23,256 bases of DNA, taken from assembly GCA_900757465.1 (NCBI GenBank), contig CAAENY010000114.1:1-23256 (forward strand), read 5' to 3'. Below are positions 13,725 through 21,380 of the stretch, piece after piece. The translations under genes and the position numbers were made by a program. The notes under the pieces were generated by a model. It was given only the letters and a program-made list of their open reading frames with translations. It made no database searches and was not told where the DNA came from. The DNA is from an uncultured Collinsella sp. (GTDB taxonomy: Bacteria > Actinomycetota > Coriobacteriia > Coriobacteriales > Coriobacteriaceae). Numbering within the stretch: position 1 is the stretch's first letter; every line of letters begins with the position of its first letter.

Positions 13725-14828
13725 CTACCCCCTCAGCGATTCGATGAGGAAGGCAGCAACCACGCCTGGGCCTCCAACCGAGGCGTAATACTTAGCACGC
13801 CCCAAGGCACCATCCGTCGCAAAACTCGGGTGCTCGTCAACCCAGCCCTCAGGATCTTTGAGGATGACAGCGAGATTTGCGCGCTTCCACGGCTTGAGGT
13901 CGTCAAGCGAAAAGTCCCCGGCGTCCAAGGCCGCCTGAAATTCCTTGGCCATCTGCACCAGGAACTCCTTATAGAACTTAGGCGCCAGGCGCACGTAGTT
14001 CCACATGTACGAATCGTACTTAATGAGCTGATTGAACTTGAGCATGCGCGCGACATCGACGCTTGCGTGGTCGCGGGCATAATCCTCTCGAATCCAACGC
14101 TCAATCTCGGCATACTCGGTATTGACGCAAAAGACCTTAGCCGAAGAATTGACCGAGGAATTCTCGTTGTCCTGTCGATACGACAAAACAGCATCATGCA
14201 GGTAAACAGCCTTATCGGCGCACGCGATCACCTTAAAGGCGAATGACGTGTCCTGAAAGGATGCCCCCGGAGTCGGCAGGAACTTAATGCCGTTGCGCTC
14301 AAGAAAATCGCGACGGTACACTGCCGACCAAATCGACGGCTTTTGCTTAAAGAACTGCGTCGTATCGCTCGGGTGCACTGGCTTGCCACAGTCCTTGGCT
14401 TTAAACATCTCGTGCAGCGAACGGCGCTCCTCGGGCTTAGACCAGTAGAAATCAAAGTTCGCCTTCGCAAAGTCGGCATTATTGCTATCGGCGGCCGAGA
14501 CAAGCTTTTCGAGTGCGTCGGACGCCATAAAGTCATCGGACTCCATGATGCCAACGTACTTGCCACGCGCCATCTCCAGACCGTGGTTCATCGAGTCGCC
14601 GTAGCCGCTGTTGGCCTTGTCGATCATCTTGACGCGCCTATCGCGCTCCATATACTCGCGGATAATCGCCGGCGAGTTGTCGGTCGACCCGTCGTTAATG
14701 CAGATGATCTCAATATCCTTGAGCGTCTGCGCCAGGGCGGAATCGAGGCACTCGCGCAGGTAGCGCTGAACATTGTAAATGGGAATAAGCAGCGACAGAA
14801 CAGGGCTGCCAGAGGCGTTAGTAGACAA
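13725..14828 (-). CDS. family 2 glycosyltransferase, first gene of the minus-strand operon
   Basis: A 367-residue GT2 enzyme: LSLLIPIYNVQRYLRECLDS at 11-30, ICINDGSTDNSPAIIREYM at 42-60, GYGDSMNHGLEMARGKYVG at 75-93 and ESDD at 96-99. It is a clear duplicate of the protein from 11485-12603, the C-terminal third being the most changed. The start is TTG at 14828 with AAGGAG five bases upstream; no in-frame ATG nearby has a comparable site. It is the first gene after the divergent promoter region at 14829-15083, so promoter and leader there control the whole five-gene operon. Confidence 0.85.
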   Translation of the reverse strand: MSTNASGSPVLSLLIPIYNVQRYLRECLDSALAQTLKDIEIICINDGSTDNSPAIIREYMERDRRVKMIDKANSGYGDSMNHGLEMARGKYVGIMESDDFMASDALEKLVSAADSNNADFAKANFDFYWSKPEERRSLHEMFKAKDCGKPVHPSDTTQFFKQKPSIWSAVYRRDFLERNGIKFLPTPGASFQDTSFAFKVIACADKAVYLHDAVLSYRQDNENSSVNSSAKVFCVNTEYAEIERWIREDYARDHASVDVARMLKFNQLIKYDSYMWNYVRLAPKFYKEFLVQMAKEFQAALDAGDFSLDDLKPWKRANLAVILKDPEGWVDEHPSFATDGALGRAKYYASVGGPGVVAAFLIESLRG

Positions 14829-14892
14829 ATGTGCTCCTTAGGAAATACCTGTCGTTTCATGGTATCAAAGGGTCAGCGCGCCAGCGGGCGTT

Positions 14893-14922
14893 TATATAAT
14901 CTATGGAGCCTCTTGCGGGCAA
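14893..14922 (-). promoter_or_regulatory. putative promoter of the glycosyltransferase operon
   Basis: On the minus strand TTGCCC (14917-14922) and TATATA (14893-14898) are 18 bases apart, about 65 bases before the TTG start at 14828. The -10 region is a distinct AT island in a GC-rich stretch. A plus-strand promoter for 15084 could use TACAAT at 15003-15008, but no well-spaced -35 was found. Confidence 0.4.
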
Positions 14923-15083
14923 AGCAGCCCACGTCATGCGGCGGGCCCATGGCAGGTTCCTGCGTTTTATTCAAAGCTTGCCGCTAAGGTGCGCCGAGCC
15001 TTTACAATAGGACAGTCCCAAGGACGTATTCGATAGCTTCCGTGCAGCGCTCGCCCGCCGCGCGTGAAAGGATATATTGCCCC

Positions 15084-16103
15084 ATGCCTTCAACCCTTCC
15101 CGCTCCCATCGATAAGCTCGCCATCGTCGTCGTTACGTACAAGCGCCAGGAACTCCTGGCCAACTTGTTCGACTCTATGACCGAGCTCACGGCAACGCCC
15201 TGGCGCATCGTGATTGTCGATAACGAGAACTCACGCGAGACCGAGGCCATGTGCACCGCATTCAACGAGCGCCTGGCTAACCTGTGGGGCATCGACACCG
15301 AGCAGCCCGACGCGCAGGGCGGCACCGACCGTGTCATCTACGCCCCGCAGCTCGAAAACGGCGGCGGTGCGGGCGGCTTCTCCGCCGGCACCAAATGCGC
15401 CTACGACCTGGGCGCCCAGTGGTTCTGGGTGATGGACGACGACGTGCTCGTCATCCCCGAAGGCATCGAGCGTCTTGCCAAGTGGACCGACCGCTACGAT
15501 GTCATCCAGGGTTCGCGCCTGGACTTTGACGGCGGCGCTTTCTTTTGGCAGTACCAGCTCATCCTTTCGCTCGGCATCCCTAACCCCATCGCCAAGTGGG
15601 ATCTGGGTCCCGAGGGCTACCGCGCCATGAACCAGCTGTGCTTTGAGGGCGGCATGTTCTCGCGCCGCGTGGTCGACAAGATTGGCCTGCCCGACGCGCG
15701 CTTCTTTATCTACGGCGACGATGCCTGCTACGGCTACGTAGCCAGCCAGCACTTCCCCGCCGCCGTGGTCGCCGACGTGGTGCTCAAGCGCGCCCGCGCC
15801 GTCTCCAACTGGGATATCGCCGGCAAGCGCCAGCTCAACTCCACGAGCGACACCAACCGTTACTACATCATGCGCAACCGAGGCTTCCTCGCTCGCTATA
15901 TGCAGATCTACGGTGACTACCACCCCATGCTGTTCCGCCTGGGCAATGCCGCGACCTTCTGCAAGGAATTCATTCGCCTGGCCGCCGTTGACAAGTGCTT
16001 TAAGACCGGCATTCCGGCGCTGCGCCGTGGCATGAAGGACGCCCGCAAGATCGTTAAGGATCCCAACTGGAAGCCCATGCCGCCCATGAAGGACACCGAG
16101 TAA
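15084..16103 (+). CDS. family 2 glycosyltransferase, GlfT/rhamnosyltransferase-like
   Basis: A 339-residue GT2 enzyme of a different branch from the minus-strand cluster: LAIVVVTYKRQELLANLFDS at 12-31, the glycine-rich ENGGGAGGFSAGTKCAYDLG at 91-110, and FWVMDDDVLVI at 114-124. The NGGGAGGF plus W-x-MDDD pattern is that of galactofuranosyl/rhamnosyltransferases acting on cell-wall polysaccharide. The ATG at 15084 is preceded by GAAAGGA about eleven bases away; a longer in-frame start at 15042 has no ribosome binding site. It diverges from the five-gene GT operon and converges with the ATPase gene ending at 16128, 24 bases away. Confidence 0.85.
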   Translation: MPSTLPAPIDKLAIVVVTYKRQELLANLFDSMTELTATPWRIVIVDNENSRETEAMCTAFNERLANLWGIDTEQPDAQGGTDRVIYAPQLENGGGAGGFSAGTKCAYDLGAQWFWVMDDDVLVIPEGIERLAKWTDRYDVIQGSRLDFDGGAFFWQYQLILSLGIPNPIAKWDLGPEGYRAMNQLCFEGGMFSRRVVDKIGLPDARFFIYGDDACYGYVASQHFPAAVVADVVLKRARAVSNWDIAGKRQLNSTSDTNRYYIMRNRGFLARYMQIYGDYHPMLFRLGNAATFCKEFIRLAAVDKCFKTGIPALRRGMKDARKIVKDPNWKPMPPMKDTE

Positions 16104-16127
16104 CGGAAGCCGGAAACGCCTCGGCGC

Positions 16128-17924
16128 TTAAAGCCGCTGGCACACCGTAGCCACATGCTGCCCATCAAAACCGAACCCCCAGCGCATGCGACCCACGCCG
16201 GGGCGCGGTACACGGATTTCGTCGATGCTGTCGCGCTCTATGTCGAGTAGCGACTGCACGGCCAGCAATTCCAGGCCCAGCGCATCCACATCGGGATCAT
16301 ACATCAAGTTAATCGTTATCAGCGGGCGCTCGTCCAGCATGCCAATCGTATCTGCTACGTCGAACACAGCACCCGTAGGGAAAACCTGGATGTCCCAGCG
16401 ACCCGCACCACACTTTCGCCTCGAGGCAGGATTGGCATAGCCCGGCAAGCCAAAGCAGAGCCCCTGCAAGAGCAGATGATATGGTAGCGGCTTATCTGGG
16501 TCGGTCTCACCGATTCCCGCATCCCCCAGGATGCGGCTTAGCGCCCGCCTCACCGTATCCTCGTTCCCACGGCACAGCCCGTCGCGAAACGCATCGACGT
16601 CTCGAATGTCTTCGGCATCGCACTCAAACCACTCAACAATCACTAGACGCAAGGCCTGGCGAAGCTCGTTATTGGGCAATCGCAAAGCACGGAGCCGATC
16701 GCCATGCTCTGGCTCCTCAGTCATATCCGTCGTGAGAAAACCGGACAGATACAGCGCTGTCCACATGCCATCGTCAGGTGAGACATCTGGCTCTGCAGTG
16801 CCCAAACAAAGCGGGACCTCAGCACACCCATGGGCCTCGAGCAAATCAAACAAGACCGAAAGGCGGTCGAGATTCCACCCGGCAACTACCCTACTCAGGC
16901 AATCCGCATACCCATACAGATCGGCGCGCACAGGCGCCGTGCAGCCTCGGTCCAGAAAACCGATCACACGCGCTGGACTCGAGCAATAGGCCCTACCAAA
17001 CCGATATCCCTCGAGCCATTCACGCGCATCATCAAGGTATTCCTCGCGCCCAGCATGATTCAACAGAGCCTGGACCTCGGCATCCGAAAAGCCGAACCAA
17101 CGGTCACACCACGTCGAAAGCGGCGTCGACAGACAATACGAGCAACTGCGCGAAGAAAGCGCCGCTTCGGCAGGACTGGGACGCTCCCCCATCAGACAAG
17201 CAAAGCGTAGCGAATGACCCGCGACAGCAATGGCGTCAAACAGCACACGGTCAAGTAGTTCTGCCGGATCGGCGTCGGAAGCGTCCCTCGCGCTCGCACG
17301 GCGAGACCACGCCGCATCGTACCCATCAACGAGCAATACAACCTGCTCATCGCAGGCAATCTCCAGCAGCTCTATGAGCACACCGAGCACCGAGTCAACC
17401 GCGTCCGCGCTCGCCACGCCACGCGCGACGCGTTCGATGTGACGCACCTTATCTCGAGCTAAATCCGGAGCCTCCAAGAGCGCCAGCAGGCGGGCGCACT
17501 CGCCCGAAAGAGCATCGCGCAGGACGTCGGCAACAGCGGGGCCACGCCTCGCAGCACCAGAAAAGTCCAGCGATATCACCGGATAGCAAGCGTACTCATC
17601 CCGATAACGCCCGCCGTCCGCATCCCAAATCTGAGCATCGGCAAACGAGCTCCGACCGGTGCGACCGACCGCGGGACGCTCCAGAAAAGCCCTGAGCATC
17701 GACAAGTTCATGCTCTTGCCAAAACCCTCGGGTCGACAGCACACCACAACGGACGCGTCGCAGTCCAACACATCGGCAATAAACATGGTCTTGTCAACCA
17801 GCATGCAGCAACCAAGGGCCTCCGCATAGTCGTGTATGCCAATGGGCAAAACCGCATCGTCGGCACAGCCGATCAAGCGCACGCCAAAGCCAGCAGCACA
17901 ATCAACATTTGCCTGTTCAGACAC
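16128..17924 (-). CDS. DUF1703-type AAA ATPase/nuclease homologue with degenerate motifs
   Basis: A 598-residue protein matching the AAA-ATPase-like plus PD-(D/E)xK family (PF09820/PF08011 type): VLPIGIHDYAEALGCCMLVD at 25-44, a Walker A-like CRPEGFGKS at 63-71, ISLDFSG at 117-123 and a GAGRWDIQV segment before the C-terminal core. Two changes stand out. The usual DEYD of Walker B is VDGYD at 199-203, without the catalytic Glu. The usual nuclease IEFK is ITINL at 536-540, without Glu and Lys. Start: GTG at 17924 (or TTG at 17927), with AGGGGG just upstream; frame extension to 18056 is Cys-rich and lacks family similarity. The role of this widespread family is unknown; a mobile or selfish role is suspected. 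Confidence 0.75.
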   Translation of the reverse strand: MSEQANVDCAAGFGVRLIGCADDAVLPIGIHDYAEALGCCMLVDKTMFIADVLDCDASVVVCCRPEGFGKSMNLSMLRAFLERPAVGRTGRSSFADAQIWDADGGRYRDEYACYPVISLDFSGAARRGPAVADVLRDALSGECARLLALLEAPDLARDKVRHIERVARGVASADAVDSVLGVLIELLEIACDEQVVLLVDGYDAAWSRRASARDASDADPAELLDRVLFDAIAVAGHSLRFACLMGERPSPAEAALSSRSCSYCLSTPLSTWCDRWFGFSDAEVQALLNHAGREEYLDDAREWLEGYRFGRAYCSSPARVIGFLDRGCTAPVRADLYGYADCLSRVVAGWNLDRLSVLFDLLEAHGCAEVPLCLGTAEPDVSPDDGMWTALYLSGFLTTDMTEEPEHGDRLRALRLPNNELRQALRLVIVEWFECDAEDIRDVDAFRDGLCRGNEDTVRRALSRILGDAGIGETDPDKPLPYHLLLQGLCFGLPGYANPASRRKCGAGRWDIQVFPTGAVFDVADTIGMLDERPLITINLMYDPDVDALGLELLAVQSLLDIERDSIDEIRVPRPGVGRMRWGFGFDGQHVATVCQRL

Positions 17925-18049
17925 CAAAACGTTCCCCCTAAATCGCAACACGATGCCAATTGTAATGACCGCCTCGCGCGTACCGATGTCGCCGCGCATA
18001 CATATCGGGCAACGGTAGCAACAAGAGGTGTGAGGGGGCACAACTAATC

Positions 18050-18061
18050 GTTGCACAACAA
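18050..18061. repeat. 12-mer repeat downstream of the muramidase gene
   Basis: GTTGCACAACAA occurs here and again at 20012-20023, so the two copies flank the muramidase-like gene and its terminator. The core GTTG-CA-CAAC is itself palindromic. Confidence 0.5.
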
Positions 18062-18062
18062 A

Positions 18063-18094
18063 ACGGGGCCCGATGCATTCGCACCGGACCCCGT
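18063..18094 (-). terminator. rho-independent terminator of the muramidase gene
   Basis: ACGGGGCCCG and CGGACCCCGT form a 10-bp stem with one mismatch around a 12-base loop. On the minus strand it is followed by TTTGTTG, about 30 bases after the gene's stop at 18127. Plus-strand use is less likely. Confidence 0.65.
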
Positions 18095-18126
18095 CCTAAC
18101 TCTTTAGTTATCTAGCAACCGAGAGG

Positions 18127-19938
18127 CTACTCCTCCGAGCTGTCCTCCCCAGAAGCTTTCTTCTGCTGATCGAGCTTATGCTTACCACTTACGATAGACG
18201 TAGCGCCCAGTGTGGCTAAGCTTGCACTGGCAAGGCTCGCCATAACGATAAGGTCGCCCGTCTTGGGCATGTTACCGCCAGATGACTTGGTCGTTGTAGT
18301 CGTCGTGGTGGTCACCTTTTTGGAGTCATTTTGCTCCTGGTTCCGGTTGTCAGTGTTGCCTTTACCGTTGTCCTCGCCCTGCTGCTTTCCGTCCTTGGTC
18401 TTGCCCTTGCTCTCGTCCTTCTCCTCAGATTCAGACTTCTTATCCTCGTCCTTCTTCTGTTCGGACTTGTCGCCCTTCTCCTCAGAGCTAGAACCCTTAT
18501 CGGATTCGGTCTTCTCGGAAGCCTTGTCCTTGGAGTCGTCCCTTGCGGCCTCGGTCTTTTCCGTGGAACCCTGATCAGAGTTGTCCTTGTTCTGGGCCGA
18601 GCCGTTATTGACGCCAGCCATCAGCGAAGAACCCAGCGTAGAACCAAGCTGCTCGGAGAAAGAAGGCTTCTTGTCCGGCGAAGCAACGGGAGCGTCCGGC
18701 GCCTTATTCGAATCGTCCTTGGAAGCATCGGAATCAGGGGTTGCGTCAGAGCCGGAGCCGTTGTTAGAGCCGGTGTCAACGGACGAATCGCTCGAGCCGG
18801 TAGATGAGTTAGAGGTGTCAGCGCCGGTCGAACCAGAAGCGTCGCTGTCCGTATTGCCGGCAGAGCTTGAAGGCGAATCGCCCGCAGCAGAGCCGTTCGA
18901 ATCGGAGCCGTTCGAGGTAGAGCCGTCGTTGGTAGTGCCACCAGCAGAGCCATTACCGTCAGCATCGGTCGAGGGCGCATCCATCCTGTCATCGTTGGCA
19001 TCGTCACTCGAGTCGTCATTCGAATCAGGTGTCGGCGAGGGCGCCGGTGTGGGCTCGGGCTGCACGGGCGTCGCGGCGGCAGCCTCGTCCTCAGCGATAT
19101 AAACCAAGCAGTCCTTTAGCTCGTTGCGGTAGCGGTTCTTCCAGCCCTCATGATACTGGGGTTGGCTCGAATACTTGGTCGCCACGTTATTGACCACGCT
19201 GTTGGAAAGCGCCGTCACAAACTCGCGATCGGACATATCGTTGGAAAGATTCGCCCAGCGGAAAAAGTCCCTGCAGCCACCAGTGCCGCACATGTTGGTA
19301 ATGCTCCACACCATGCCCTTGACGCAGTCGGCGCGGCCCGAAATGTCAATACCCAGGCCGCTCTTGAGCCACGCCTCGGTCACCGCATAGTACGAGTTGT
19401 ACGCATAAGCATCTTGAAGTGCTGAGAACTCAACAGGATCGGTGTTGTAAGCACCCTGAAAGGCCTCCTGCGCAATACGGCCCAACTCGGTGAGCTGGCC
19501 GTTCTCATACATGGCATTGCTCGTGTTGGAAATCTCGCTGCCGCGATCAATCGCATCCTTGAGCATGCTGTACTTGGCAGAATCGTAGTTGTAAACCTGC
19601 TTCATAAACGGAATGAGCGACCAGCGGCGATCAAACTGATAGTAACCCAGTGCGTTATAGCCGTCACCATACGAAAATCCCTGGTTGTAGTTACCATGGC
19701 TCTCGTACTTGGTAAAGTACTTCATCTCGGGAGTCACGTTGACAAACGAAACGCCCTGGACCGACCTCAGCACGCCCGAGAAGGACTGCTGGGTGTAGAG
19801 ACCCTTATCGATATCGGTGGCATCCGAGGCAACGCCCGGCGTGGGCTCCTCGGCAGCGACAGGTGCCGGCGCGGAAACGGCGCCAAACGAAAGCGCCAAC
19901 GTCAGGCCCGCGACAATAGCAGAATGCTTGGGCTGCAT
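18127..19938 (-). CDS. secreted, wall-anchored muramidase-like protein with Ser/Asp-rich linker
   Basis: A 603-residue surface protein. Residues 1-29 are a signal peptide (KHS, hydrophobic core, APVAA). Residues about 65-285 resemble the lysozyme-like domain of VgrG3-type muramidases: KYFTKYESHGNYNQGFSYGD at 73-92 with probable catalytic Glu79, then GYYQF at 98-102. Residues about 290-550 are a low-complexity linker, first Ser/Asp/Gly/Asn-rich, then Lys/Glu/Asp-rich, then a run of Thr. MPKTG at 557-561 followed by a membrane helix and Lys/His tail is a sortase signal with Met in place of the usual Leu. GGGAGG precedes the ATG. Single gene with its own terminator. Likely a peptidoglycan hydrolase for growth or competition; activity is inferred. 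Confidence 0.75.
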   Translation of the reverse strand: MQPKHSAIVAGLTLALSFGAVSAPAPVAAEEPTPGVASDATDIDKGLYTQQSFSGVLRSVQGVSFVNVTPEMKYFTKYESHGNYNQGFSYGDGYNALGYYQFDRRWSLIPFMKQVYNYDSAKYSMLKDAIDRGSEISNTSNAMYENGQLTELGRIAQEAFQGAYNTDPVEFSALQDAYAYNSYYAVTEAWLKSGLGIDISGRADCVKGMVWSITNMCGTGGCRDFFRWANLSNDMSDREFVTALSNSVVNNVATKYSSQPQYHEGWKNRYRNELKDCLVYIAEDEAAAATPVQPEPTPAPSPTPDSNDDSSDDANDDRMDAPSTDADGNGSAGGTTNDGSTSNGSDSNGSAAGDSPSSSAGNTDSDASGSTGADTSNSSTGSSDSSVDTGSNNGSGSDATPDSDASKDDSNKAPDAPVASPDKKPSFSEQLGSTLGSSLMAGVNNGSAQNKDNSDQGSTEKTEAARDDSKDKASEKTESDKGSSSEEKGDKSEQKKDEDKKSESEEKDESKGKTKDGKQQGEDNGKGNTDNRNQEQNDSKKVTTTTTTTTKSSGGNMPKTGDLIVMASLASASLATLGATSIVSGKHKLDQQKKASGEDSSEE

Positions 19939-20011
19939 AAGATCCTCCCTGCATTGGTGTAGTTAAAGTTCAGTTTGCAAAGATAAAAATAAGTATTGCA
20001 GCTCGCCCGTT

Positions 20012-20023
20012 GTTGCACAACAA
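20012..20023. repeat. 12-mer repeat upstream of the muramidase gene
   Basis: Second copy of GTTGCACAACAA, here within a longer dyad (GTTGTT-GCAC-AACAAC, 20009-20024), about 70 bases upstream of the muramidase start. It could be an operator. The rest of 19939-20066 shows only the GGGAGG ribosome binding site and AT-rich sequence. Confidence 0.45.
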
Positions 20024-20066
20024 CCCCTCGGTAAACGGCAACAACCCTCCGCGAAATCTTAAGGAA

Positions 20067-20486
20067 TTAAACAAACTGGTCGTCGGGCGCCAACAGAAGC
20101 TCGCCGTAACGCTCCATCAGCCCGTCCCTCAGCTGGCAGAATGCGGGGATATAGACGTTCAAGATGCGCTGAATCAAATCTTGAGCGAGCTTGTTGTCAT
20201 AGATATGGACGTTCGTATTGCGGTCTCTGAGCATATCTAGCCAGGCCGCCTCATCAATAAAGTCGTAGAACCGGTAGGACTCCTTCAAGATGGCACGAGG
20301 AGACCCCGACGCGGCAAGCGTGGCGCCCTCATACTCGAGTAGGCGCTTAAGGAGCTTCCAACTCAGTTCAAATTGAAGATTGAACTTATTAATCAATCCA
20401 CTCTGAACAAAATCATTGTTGAGATCCTGATTGGGCGCATCCTCAAGATTCGCCAAGGCGCTGACAAAGTTCTCATATTTTTTCAT
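20067..20486 (-). CDS. HEPN-domain protein of a MNT/HEPN toxin-antitoxin pair
   Basis: A 139-residue all-helical protein of the HI0074/nucleotidyltransferase substrate-binding type: NKFNLQFELSWKLLKRLLEY at 33-52, then GSPRAILKESYRFYDFID at 61-78, and RNTNVHIY at 89-96. The last is a complete R-x4-H-x-Y motif: Arg89 and His94 would be the RNase site of a HEPN toxin and Tyr96 the residue that a MntA-type partner modifies with AMP. It overlaps the MNT gene by 14 bases, so the pair is translationally coupled. No terminator is clear after it. Type VII (MntA/HepT-like) TA is the best reading; plain HI0073/HI0074 pairs without proven toxicity are the alternative. Confidence 0.8.
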   Translation of the reverse strand: MKKYENFVSALANLEDAPNQDLNNDFVQSGLINKFNLQFELSWKLLKRLLEYEGATLAASGSPRAILKESYRFYDFIDEAAWLDMLRDRNTNVHIYDNKLAQDLIQRILNVYIPAFCQLRDGLMERYGELLLAPDDQFV

Positions 20487-20760
20487 ACAGAATCACACCA
20501 TCCCTGGCAATTTCATCGAGCAACGACTGCGATGTGGGCCCATCGAGATTGACGACGTCTACATCCAAAAGAGTATCAAGACGCTCCTCGATCAAATATG
20601 AGAAACGGCCGAAATCCCGACAACCTGCTACAGCAATATCAATATCGCTCTTAGGTAAGTTGTCACCTCGAGCGCGGGAACCAAACAGTACAACCTTTTC
20701 GGCGTCACATTCCCGAGCAAAAACCTCAATTTGCTTATACACCTTGTCGAGAGATGCCAT
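20473..20760 (-). CDS. MNT minimal nucleotidyltransferase, MntA-like antitoxin
   Basis: A 95-residue minimal nucleotidyltransferase with VVLFGSRARGDNLPKSDIDI at 23-42: Gly27-Ser28, ten residues, then Asp39-x-Asp41, the family's catalytic pattern; a third acidic residue is likely in the DVDVVNLD stretch (about 66-73). In MntA/HepT pairs this enzyme adds AMP to the HEPN toxin and so blocks it. The ATG lies 8 bases after the stop of the Rrf2 regulator and its ribosome binding site is weak, so it is probably read from the regulator's message. Complete in length. Confidence 0.83.
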   Translation of the reverse strand: MASLDKVYKQIEVFARECDAEKVVLFGSRARGDNLPKSDIDIAVAGCRDFGRFSYLIEERLDTLLDVDVVNLDGPTSQSLLDEIARDGVILYEKI

Positions 20761-20768
20761 TTGCAGCC

Positions 20769-21200
20769 CTACAACTTAATGTCAAAGTTGATCTCGGGGA
20801 CGGCGGCCAAGTCGGCCAACGTCACGCCGTCGACGTACTTTTCGATCACGTCGTCTAGGCCGCGCCAGAACTTGACGGTCGAGCACAGATCGCTACGGGT
20901 GCAGCTGTTGTCAATGCCGTCGCACGCCACCGGGGCAGTGCTGCCCTCGACGGCGCGCAGGATGTCGCCGGCACGCACCTCGGCCGGGTCCTTGGCCATC
21001 ATGTAGCCGCCGCCCTTGCCGCGCACGCTCTTAAGCAGGCCCGCCTTCATAAGCGGACGAACCAGCTGCTCCAGATATTTCTGCGAAATGCGCTCGCGGT
21101 CGGCAACCTCGCGCAGGGCAATCTTGCCCTCGGCGTCACCGAGCGCTGCAATATAAATCATCAAACGGAGGGCATAGCGGCCCTTAGAAGAAATGAGCAT
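20769..21200 (-). CDS. Rrf2-family Fe-S-sensing regulator of suf
   Basis: A 143-residue Rrf2-family regulator: MLISSKGRYALRLMIYIA at the N-terminus (winged HTH), RISQKYLEQLVRPLMKAGLL at 37-56 (recognition helix), VRGKGGGYMMAK at 59-70 (wing), and Cys93, Cys100 and Cys106 in CDGIDNSC-TRSDLC, suited to hold an Fe-S cluster as in IscR/NsrR-type members. It diverges from sufC, so it probably senses Fe-S status and represses suf through the dyad at 21273-21296. The ATG at 21200 is chosen since it begins the family's usual N-terminus and has AGGGT upstream; an in-frame start at 21254 would add residues foreign to the family. The MNT gene follows 8 bases later. Confidence 0.87.
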   Translation of the reverse strand: MLISSKGRYALRLMIYIAALGDAEGKIALREVADRERISQKYLEQLVRPLMKAGLLKSVRGKGGGYMMAKDPAEVRAGDILRAVEGSTAPVACDGIDNSCTRSDLCSTVKFWRGLDDVIEKYVDGVTLADLAAVPEINFDIKL

Positions 21201-21272
21201 ACCTACCCTTCCATAACGCTGGGGACAAGCACTACCGATGAATTTGTCCCACAATCTAAAAAGTCGAGTGGA

Positions 21273-21296
21273 TTAGTCGGGTTTTCCCTTGACTAA
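21273..21296. promoter_or_regulatory. inverted repeat overlapping the suf promoter, putative Rrf2 operator
   Basis: TTAGTC (21273-21278) and GACTAA (21291-21296) form a perfect dyad with a 12-base spacer, and the right arm overlaps the -35 box of the sufC promoter. Its position between regulator and suf genes suggests it is the regulator's binding site. Confidence 0.45.
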
Positions 21297-21316
21297 CGCC
21301 GAACCCATAGTAACTT
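21289..21316 (+). promoter_or_regulatory. putative sufC promoter
   Basis: TTGACT (21289-21294) and TAACTT (21311-21316) are 16 bases apart, about 65 bases before the sufC start. The -35 is near consensus; the -10 is moderate. Confidence 0.45.
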
Positions 21317-21380
21317 TATTCCGAGAAGATTCCTAGGGTTTAGTACACCTATGAGTACACCATATACAGAGAGGGACAGC

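Noticed and set aside
12777..14246. 489-codon plus-strand frame antisense to two glycosyltransferases
   Set aside because: Shadow of the real genes; no ribosome binding site and no recognisable domain.
17925..18056. Longer Cys-rich N-terminus of the DUF1703-type protein
   Set aside because: Family similarity begins after the GTG at 17924, which has AGGGGG upstream; the extension looks like untranslated leader.
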